This document shows, piece by piece, positions 1 through 4,556 of a stretch of DNA of 7,287 nt. Position 1 is the first letter of the stretch, and every line of letters begins with the position of its first letter. This DNA is from Planctomycetaceae bacterium. GTDB taxonomy: Bacteria > Planctomycetota > Planctomycetia > Pirellulales > Thermoguttaceae. The position numbers and the translations under genes are program-made. The notes below the pieces were generated by a model. That model had not been told where the DNA came from and searched no databases. It saw only the letters and a program-made list of their open reading frames with translations. The stretch is taken from assembly GCA_009776995.1 (NCBI GenBank), contig WRMR01000253.1:1-7287 (forward strand), given 5' to 3'.

Positions 1-56
1 AACGGTACCGTTCCCGAAAAACCCGTCGCATACGCTCCGGGTTGCTGTTTTAAAAC
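1..56. repeat. Palindromes and fragment of a dispersed repeat downstream of gene 1
   Basis: Positions 1-12 (AACGGTACCGTT) and 47-56 (GTTTTAAAAC) are perfect palindromes. Between them, 9-15 read CGTTCCC, followed by CCCGTCGC, and 34-49 read CGCTCCGGGTTGCTGT. Both resemble the repeat copies near 4245-4350 and 6547-6617, which share CGTTCCC, GTCGCG and GGTTGCTG. This copy is degenerate and may be cut by the window edge. The rest of 57-129 is the untranslated downstream flank of gene 1. I see no stem followed by a U-run there on the minus strand, so no classical terminator is called. Confidence 0.35.
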
Positions 57-129
57 TTCACTTTCTTGGCGTTGTGCGGTATAACTCCGGCATCCAGGAC
101 GCCCGGCAAACTCCTCACTTTCTCCCGCG

Positions 130-2082
130 TTACCTCAACCGCTTCCCTTGCCCGGCGGCGGCTTTGGGGGTCACGGTCACCGATGCAGAACCGACGGCAA
201 CGCCTTCGGTGTTTGCCCCAAAGAGCCGCACAACGTACTCCCCATCCAAGTCGTCCGGCACGGGCAGTTCCAGTTCAAACGCGTCCTCTTGCGACTTGTG
301 CCATACGTAATTGATCGACCTGTTATTCGCTGCCAGGTAAGTTTTCAAAAATTCCTCATTCGACTCTTCAGTGGACTTGAACGGAGTTCGCTCTTTTGGT
401 ACAGTCACAGGTTTGATGCGCGGCGACGCCAGTTCCGCAACAATGACCCCGCCGGGCGTATCACTGCGTCCGATTTTTCCCTTGATTGTCATGGCACCGC
501 CTGCTTCGACGCTGCGCGGCGTGTCAAAAGACAAACGCTCCGGCAAGGGCAAACGCAACAAAGGGTCGCCGAACAGGTGAAAGAGATGCACGTGATCGAC
601 CAACTGCTCGTTCAGCCGGTTCGAGGTCGGGTCACTCAACCAGGCCATTGTGTCGATCATGCCACGAATCGCCTGTTTTGCTTCGCCTTCCGGGTGCCGC
701 CGGGCGAACAGAGGACGTTTTTCCGTTTGCGACGATGGGCCGGTCAAACGCGTTCCCACCGCACTGACGGCACTGGCCGGCATGGAGATGACCGTGTTGG
801 CTGATTGTTTCAGCGTTGACGACACACTGCGTTCCCTGGAACGCGGCGTCAGCATGTTTCGCTTGGCGTTGAGAAAGATCGTGCCGAGATTCTTTGCACC
901 TTGCGATGAACTCGTTTCGCCGAGTGCCTCGTCGAGCAACTCCAGTCCGAACACAGCAATCCCGTAAGGCATCGCAACGCGTGACGACGCAATGACCGCA
1001 ACCGGGCCGTTCGGTTGCCGCAGTAAATCTTCCGCAATGCAGTCTTCAATCGCGTCGAACGCCCCGGTGTAACAGGCACAAAAAACCGCAATCGGCAGGC
1101 CGCTGCGCGAATGCACATACTGCGAGTCGCCTTCGACGAAAATGGCGTAATCGGCAAGTGGCGTTCGCACCGTGTCCAGTGCTTTGTGATAGCCGTGTCC
1201 CATGTAAACCCAAAACAGGCAACCTTCGTTCAGCCGCTCGACGGTGACACTGCGAAACAGTTCCGGTGGCGGACAATAGGCACTTTTCCAATTTGCTTGC
1301 GTCAGTGACAGGTCGTAGCTCTCATCGATCATCTCGGACAGAATATAACGCACGGTCGATTCGATTTGCGTGTCGATCAGCGGCGAAAAACCACCGACAC
1401 CCGCGACAAGATTGACGCGACGACGCCAGAACCCCAAGTCGGCTTCGTTCTCGTAGCGGATGATTTTTGTGATCATCGTGGTCAATTCCTCCGGCGTATC
1501 AGCCGTCAGACGTCCGACCGCCAGTTCGGGCATGTTGTCGTCGCTCAAGTCGGCGTAGTAATTGTCGGTGGCGATGTCCTTTTCCTTCCCGAAGGCGGAA
1601 ATGACCAGTGCCTCAACGCGGGCGGTCGGGATCAGCCGCTCGGACACGGTTGGCTCGGACGAGATTTCCGGCGTTGCGTCGCCGATAAGCAACAGGTATT
1701 TGACCGACGGGTCGCTTTTTACCAGGGCGCGAATCCGCGATTTCAGGAACGCCGACGTCGTGTAAGGAATGCGGTTGACATTTTGGGGGTCCGTTGCGAC
1801 GTTGCCGTTTTTGTCCCGGAGTTTCGGTTCCTCAAGCATGTAAATTTTGTACCCCTGGTTCATGCGGTACTGCATCCAGGGTTCGAGTGCCTTGCGGAAC
1901 ATCGGCGGACAAATCACCGCGACCGATTCGCCGTTCCAGGTGACGGTGGGCTGTGAGACAGCCGGCGGCGCGTCCGAAAGTAACGCGTCCTGCGCAAGAT
2001 CATCCGGCGTCTGCCCCCAGGCGGGGACAAATCCAAGCGTAAACGCGAAGAAAAAATGGATCTGCAACAAGGCTCGCCGCAT
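130..2082 (-). CDS. Exported gingipain-type cysteine peptidase (family C25)
   Basis: The protein is 650 residues from the ATG at 2082. A TTG nine bases upstream is in frame but lies inside the -10 box, so the ATG is preferred. Residues 1-23 form a signal peptide: MRR, then a Phe/Leu-rich core, ending Ala-Trp-Gly before Gln24. The C25 core follows directly. YLLLIGDATPEI near 129-140 matches the early beta strand, and TDNYYADLSDDN...ELAVGR near 172-191 is the typical family segment. YMGHG carries the probable catalytic His296, and FCACYTGAFD carries Cys337, equivalent to the gingipain ACVNGDF cysteine. HLFGDPLLRL near 501-510 closes the core. A Ser/Thr- and basic-rich insertion lies at about 387-470. 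The last 130 residues look like an Ig-type beta sandwich and end in a basic GKRLR. No long propeptide precedes the core, unlike Porphyromonas gingipains. It probably acts outside the inner membrane. The substrate is unknown. It stands alone, divergent from gene 2. Confidence 0.9.
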   Translation of the reverse strand: MRRALLQIHFFFAFTLGFVPAWGQTPDDLAQDALLSDAPPAVSQPTVTWNGESVAVICPPMFRKALEPWMQYRMNQGYKIYMLEEPKLRDKNGNVATDPQNVNRIPYTTSAFLKSRIRALVKSDPSVKYLLLIGDATPEISSEPTVSERLIPTARVEALVISAFGKEKDIATDNYYADLSDDNMPELAVGRLTADTPEELTTMITKIIRYENEADLGFWRRRVNLVAGVGGFSPLIDTQIESTVRYILSEMIDESYDLSLTQANWKSAYCPPPELFRSVTVERLNEGCLFWVYMGHGYHKALDTVRTPLADYAIFVEGDSQYVHSRSGLPIAVFCACYTGAFDAIEDCIAEDLLRQPNGPVAVIASSRVAMPYGIAVFGLELLDEALGETSSSQGAKNLGTIFLNAKRNMLTPRSRERSVSSTLKQSANTVISMPASAVSAVGTRLTGPSSQTEKRPLFARRHPEGEAKQAIRGMIDTMAWLSDPTSNRLNEQLVDHVHLFHLFGDPLLRLPLPERLSFDTPRSVEAGGAMTIKGKIGRSDTPGGVIVAELASPRIKPVTVPKERTPFKSTEESNEEFLKTYLAANNRSINYVWHKSQEDAFELELPVPDDLDGEYVVRLFGANTEGVAVGSASVTVTPKAAAGQGKRLR

Positions 2083-2090
2083 AAGATGCA

Positions 2091-2119
2091 AGTGTACTCA
2101 AATCATTGGAGTATGTCAA
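2091..2119 (-). promoter_or_regulatory. Proximal sigma70-type promoter of gene 1, possibly giving a leaderless mRNA
   Basis: Read on the minus strand, a perfect -35 TTGACA (2119-2114) is followed after exactly 17 bases by TACACT (2096-2091), which matches four of six consensus -10 bases. The ATG at 2082 starts eight bases beyond the -10 box, so initiation at the usual distance would fall within about two bases of the start codon. I see no Shine-Dalgarno sequence upstream of the ATG, which fits leaderless translation. The same -10/ATG junction recurs at 4418-4435. Confidence 0.6.
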
Positions 2120-2130
2120 CCACAAATTGA

Positions 2131-2160
2131 AGCGTACACAATTTGCCCCTGCTGTGTCAA
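2131..2160 (-). promoter_or_regulatory. Possible distal tandem promoter of gene 1
   Basis: A second perfect TTGACA on the minus strand (2160-2155) is followed after 18 bases by TACGCT (2136-2131). Its transcript would carry a leader of roughly 40 bases. The -10 is weaker than that of the proximal promoter. Two perfect TTGACA hexamers 41 bases apart in a non-coding region suggest tandem promoters or a duplicated site, but only transcript mapping would show which is used. Confidence 0.4.
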
Positions 2161-2386
2161 GGGCAGTTGACTTGGAGTAAAACCAGAAATTACGGAATAG
2201 AAAAATTTTCCCCACCGAACAAGAATGCGAAATTTGGGGCAACAGAGACCTTTATCAACTCTCTTTAGAAATTTGTATCTTTTATCTTTCTTTTAGATAA
2301 ATCAAAAAATCAAAGGCAATTGTCAGTAAAAAATCCGCAAATTTCTCTCTTTATTTGATCTTGTCTTTGAACAAAAGCTAATATTC

Positions 2387-2447
2387 TGCGCATGGTTTTC
2401 CAATTTGCTGTAAATTTTAGGTAAAATGCGCAAAAAAAATAAAAAAT
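2387..2447. promoter_or_regulatory. Extended interrupted hairpin followed by an A-tract in the divergent intergenic region
   Basis: TGCGCAT (2387-2393) and ATGCGCA (2426-2432) are a perfect 7-bp inverted repeat. Inside it TTT pairs with AAA (2423-2425), CC (2400-2401) with GG (2420-2421), and AATTT (2402-2406) with AAATT (2412-2416) around a GCTGT loop. A run of A8-T-A6 follows at 2432-2447. It is not an intrinsic terminator on either strand, because the homopolymer has the wrong sense on the plus strand and comes before the stem on the minus strand. The A-tract lies 18-31 bases upstream of the candidate gene 2 -35 boxes and could bend DNA or act as an UP-like element. Elsewhere 2161-2386 shows only AT-rich sequence and a 7-bp AT dyad (2281-2287 with 2295-2301). 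Confidence 0.4.
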
Positions 2448-2461
2448 ATGTTGTTGTATTC

Positions 2462-2507
2462 TTGATTGTCAAATCAGTTTGATTATTATGATTATAGGAT
2501 ATACGAT
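2462..2507 (+). promoter_or_regulatory. Tentative promoter region of gene 2
   Basis: Two overlapping sigma70-like readings exist. TTGATT (2479-2484), 17 bases, then TACGAT (2502-2507) has good spacing with four of six matches in each box. TTGTCA (2466-2471), 15 bases, then TATGAT (2487-2492) has better hexamers but short spacing. A small dyad TGATT-N4-AATCA (2463-2476) overlaps the upstream -35 and could be an operator. Either start gives a leader of about 105-120 bases before the gene 2 ATG. Confidence 0.35.
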
Positions 2508-2585
2508 GTATTTATCCTGAGTGGAGTCGGCAAATTGTTTTGCTGTCGGTTTTAGTCCGGCGAATGAGAAGTCAAGTTTAGCCAT

Positions 2586-2598
2586 CGGTCTTTGACCG
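2586..2598 (+). promoter_or_regulatory. Small leader hairpin before gene 2
   Basis: CGGTC (2586-2590), loop TTT, GACCG (2594-2598) forms a compact stem ending 20 bases before the ATG at 2619. Upstream, GTCGG occurs twice (about 2527 and 2547) flanking a GCAAA/TTTGC dyad. The leader is therefore structured, but I do not recognise it as a known riboswitch class. Confidence 0.3.
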
Positions 2599-2618
2599 GC
2601 GAAGAAAATGAGAAAAAA

Positions 2619-4019
2619 ATGACCCAAACAATGTTCACCACACTTTCCAAGACAGTTTTGTTCAGCATGGCGGTTGTGATTTGCTCAAAAGTCGGTGCGG
2701 TTTTGGCACAAGTCTGTTGCGAAGACAACATTGGAATCACAACGGTCGCACAACGTCACGTGACGGGTCCCGTAACGGAAACATCGCCATTGGCTTATTC
2801 TGTGGCGTATCCCTCAACCACTGTGCCGGCAAACGCTTACAAAATTGAAAACGAAACCGTGTACCGCGATGAGCAGCAAACCCGGTTGCGTCAGTTTTGG
2901 GACGACGAAATTCGAGAGCGGCGATATACTGTTTACCGACAGGTTCCAGAAACGACGATCAAACAGGAAATCTATAAGGTTCTCAAGCCGATTTGGACGA
3001 CAGAATATCGCGACACAAGCTACGATGTGGTTCGGACAGTGCCGGAAACCTCGGTGCGGCAAGAGCGATACACGGTCAGCCGTCCGGTCTGGGAAACTGC
3101 CGAACGCGACGTTTGGCAGACAGTCCGCCGTCCGGTGCAGGAAACCTACATGCAGGAAAGACGTTACGTTCTCAACCGTCCTGTGACGAGTTACAAGGCG
3201 GAAATCGTTGATCGTGGTCAGTACGTCAATCAAACGCTTGTCGAGCCGGGTAAAACCTACCACCGTTTGGCTTGGCACAATGGCGGGACATATATTAACC
3301 CGGATACCGGGGCTTCGCGCTGGCAGTTGCCGGGCTTGTACTGGACGCCCATGCACGGAGATCAAAAACTCCGCCAGGAAACCGTGTATCAGCCGAATCT
3401 CGTTGAGCAACTGACGCCCGTGACGACCCTTGTGTCGGAAACGGTTATCGATCAGATTCCAACCACCCGGACGACGTATCAGGAGGAACGTATCCTCAAA
3501 AAAGAGCCGTACCAAGTGATGCGCATGGTGCAGGAGGAACGCACAAGAGAAATTCCTGAAACGAGATACCGCCAGGTTGTCGAACGGGTTCAGCAAACGA
3601 CGCCTGTGCAGGTCTATCGGTTGGAAACACAGGAAGTCGTTCGCGACATTCCGGTGACCGCTTACAAAACGGTTGCTGAAGAACGCGTCGAGCAATACAG
3701 CGTCAAAGTGCCGCGAATCGAGCAGATTATCGAAACAGTGCAGAAACCGTACACAGTTCAAAAGCGAGTTCCTCTGGACGAATTTGGTAACCCGGTCACC
3801 ATTTATCCCGGCCCAGTCACAGGACCTTCGATAATCACGATGCCAACGGATCGAACGTATGCCGAAAAGCCGCAACAGAATGGCCATGAAAATGGTACGG
3901 GGTCTGTGGAAAATGACCCCGCCGAGGAACCGCCTGCAATACCGGAACGTGATCAGCAGGACAGCACAGGTACGAAACCCAACCCGAATCAGATTGATTT
4001 CGGTTCAAGCAGGACGTAG
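2619..4019 (+). CDS. Exported YTV-like 16-residue repeat protein (planctomycete surface or cell-wall type)
   Basis: The protein is 466 residues from the ATG at 2619. An in-frame TTG at 2592 would add nine charged residues ahead of the signal peptide and is less likely. A weak GAG lies six bases upstream of the ATG. Residues 1-30 are a signal peptide ending AVLA before QVCCEDN; the adjacent Cys33-Cys34 do not form a lipobox. Residues 103-198 are six back-to-back 16-residue units, roughly Y-x-V-x-R-P-V-x-E-T plus six polar residues. A Gly/Trp-containing insert follows (about 199-265, with WHNGGTYINPDTG and GLYWTPMHGD). A second block keeps the 16-residue period at 285-380 (six units ending in IPETR, TPVQV, IPVTA, YSVKV and PYTV). 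The last 85 residues are Pro/Glu/Asn-rich and probably disordered. In planctomycetes, YTV-domain proteins are thought to be envelope components. Assignment here rests on repeat style only. The gene is monocistronic and divergent from the peptidase. Confidence 0.85.
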   Translation: MTQTMFTTLSKTVLFSMAVVICSKVGAVLAQVCCEDNIGITTVAQRHVTGPVTETSPLAYSVAYPSTTVPANAYKIENETVYRDEQQTRLRQFWDDEIRERRYTVYRQVPETTIKQEIYKVLKPIWTTEYRDTSYDVVRTVPETSVRQERYTVSRPVWETAERDVWQTVRRPVQETYMQERRYVLNRPVTSYKAEIVDRGQYVNQTLVEPGKTYHRLAWHNGGTYINPDTGASRWQLPGLYWTPMHGDQKLRQETVYQPNLVEQLTPVTTLVSETVIDQIPTTRTTYQEERILKKEPYQVMRMVQEERTREIPETRYRQVVERVQQTTPVQVYRLETQEVVRDIPVTAYKTVAEERVEQYSVKVPRIEQIIETVQKPYTVQKRVPLDEFGNPVTIYPGPVTGPSIITMPTDRTYAEKPQQNGHENGTGSVENDPAEEPPAIPERDQQDSTGTKPNPNQIDFGSSRT

Positions 4020-4049
4020 TGGCGACTCGTGCAAAAAATGGATACTGTA

Positions 4050-4068
4050 GCATAATAATGGGTTATGC
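4050..4068 (+). terminator. Weak hairpin downstream of gene 2
   Basis: GCATAA (4050-4055) pairs with TTATGC (4063-4068) around a 7-base loop, 31 bases after the gene 2 stop. The stem is AT-rich and no U-run follows, so it is at best a weak or factor-assisted terminator. No better candidate is visible directly behind gene 2. Confidence 0.25.
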
Positions 4069-4124
4069 CATTTACAATTCATTACACACGAATAGCTTAT
4101 GGCGAAACAGTTGTTTTGCTGTGG

Positions 4125-4187
4125 TTTCACAAAGAGCACAAAGGAAATAAGTCTTTATTTTCAATCTCTCTGTGGTGCCGTGTGAAA
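4125..4187. repeat. Imperfect inverted repeat of the CACAAAG type
   Basis: TTTCACA (4125-4131) is matched by TGTGAAA (4181-4187). The inner arms AAGAGCACAAAGGA and its near-complement before 4181 continue the pairing with mismatches. Intergenic inverted repeats rich in CACAAAG/CTTTGTG are common in many bacterial genomes. Here it lies in the 413-bp gap between gene 2 and the small ORF. That gap otherwise contains the palindromic unit at 4245-4350 and no supported gene. Confidence 0.45.
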
Positions 4188-4244
4188 AACAATCGCCCAT
4201 TACTATGCTACAGTCTCAAAAAATGTGAACATTTCGATCAGAGC

Positions 4245-4350
4245 CGCGACGGGAACGAAGCGTAGCAGAGTGCCAGTTCTTGGGTGGAAACCGCCCTCTC
4301 CGGGCACTCTGTTCGGTCACTCTGTGACTTCCCTGCGTTCCCGGTTGCTG
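4245..4350. repeat. Palindromic pair of dispersed-repeat copies (A and inverted B)
   Basis: Copy A (4245-4274, plus) reads CGCGAC, GGGAACG, CGTAGC, AGAGTGCC. Copy B (4314-4350, read on minus) reads CAGCAACCGGGAACGCAGGG and then CACAGAGTGACCG. They face each other, and CAGAGTGCC (4266-4274) pairs perfectly with GGCACTCTG (4303-4311). A nested stem GGGTGG (4282-4287), loop AAA, CCGCCC (4291-4296) sits in the loop with one G-T pair. A third copy (C) is at 6581-6617: it shares CGGTCACT and CGTTCCCGGTTG with B, and GCTACG, CGTTCCC and GTCGCG with A. The unit behaves like a REP or small non-autonomous palindromic element. No transposase is present. Confidence 0.6.
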
Positions 4351-4417
4351 TTTCTTGCGCAAAAACTTTGGTTCAAGACACTTTCCAAGACAGTCTGGCT
4401 ATTTTCACGGGTGGGGT

Positions 4418-4423
4418 TATACT
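4418..4423 (+). promoter_or_regulatory. -10 box directly upstream of the small ORF
   Basis: TATACT matches five of six -10 consensus bases, and the ATG at 4433 begins nine bases after it, so transcription would start within a few bases of the ATG. No good -35 is seen at 16-18 bases (CTGGCT at 17). The stretch TATACTTGAATCGTGATG closely matches TACACTTGCATCTTATG at the start of gene 1 on the minus strand, which is the best evidence that it is a real signal. Confidence 0.45.
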
Positions 4424-4432
4424 TGAATCGTG

Positions 4433-4501
4433 ATGGAAAATCAAGGTATGGCACCCGACCCGATGGCGAACATGCTTTCGGGATTTGGAAGTGAACCCTG
4501 A
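4433..4501 (+). CDS. Possible 22-residue leader peptide or split start of gene 3
   Basis: The ORF reads MENQGMAPDPMANMLSGFG followed by Ser-Glu-Pro and a UGA. An in-frame GTG directly precedes the ATG, and an upstream stop at 4424-4426 closes the frame. The composition (Met, Pro, Asn) looks protein-like and the start lies directly behind a -10 box. It ends CCC UGA A. A +1 slip there would place the ribosome in the gene 3 frame at 4500 and give one continuous protein with a hydrophilic extension of about 46 residues before the BatA-like helix. Alternatives are an independent small peptide coupled to gene 3, a one-base indel in the sequence, or chance. I do not recognise a family. Confidence 0.3.
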   Translation: MENQGMAPDPMANMLSGFGSEP

Positions 4502-4556
4502 ACCGGTATCCAAGACGCCCGGCGAAACGGGATGGCTTCGTCTCATAAAGAACACC

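Noticed and set aside
1366..1956. Plus-strand frame of 196 codons opposite gene 1
   Set aside because: It overlaps the C25 core on the opposite strand and shows no family motif.
2387..2447. Rho-independent terminator at the hairpin with adjacent A-run
   Set aside because: On the plus strand the run is A, not U. On the minus strand the U-run would precede the stem. No gene ends there on either strand.
2463..2476. FNR/CRP-type binding site
   Set aside because: The dyad is TGATT-N4-AATCA, not TTGAT-N4-ATCAA, and its outer bases do not match. It is kept only as a possible operator.
2592..2618. TTG start for gene 2 at 2592
   Set aside because: It lies inside the leader hairpin loop and would place acidic residues before the signal peptide; ATG 2619 gives a normal export signal.
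2814..3887. Long open frame of 357 codons on the minus strand opposite gene 2
   Set aside because: It is rich in Arg, His, Phe and Asn with no recognisable motif and no signal peptide, whereas the plus-strand frame has a signal peptide and regular repeats. It is the antisense shadow of the repeat codons.
4125..4350. CRISPR array or insertion sequence
   Set aside because: The repeats are inverted and unevenly spaced, without regular spacers, and no transposase or target-site duplication could be seen.
4225..4494. Plus-strand frame of 89 codons upstream of gene 3
   Set aside because: It runs through the inverted-repeat unit 4245-4350 and reads as repeat-derived low-information sequence. A chance frame is more likely.
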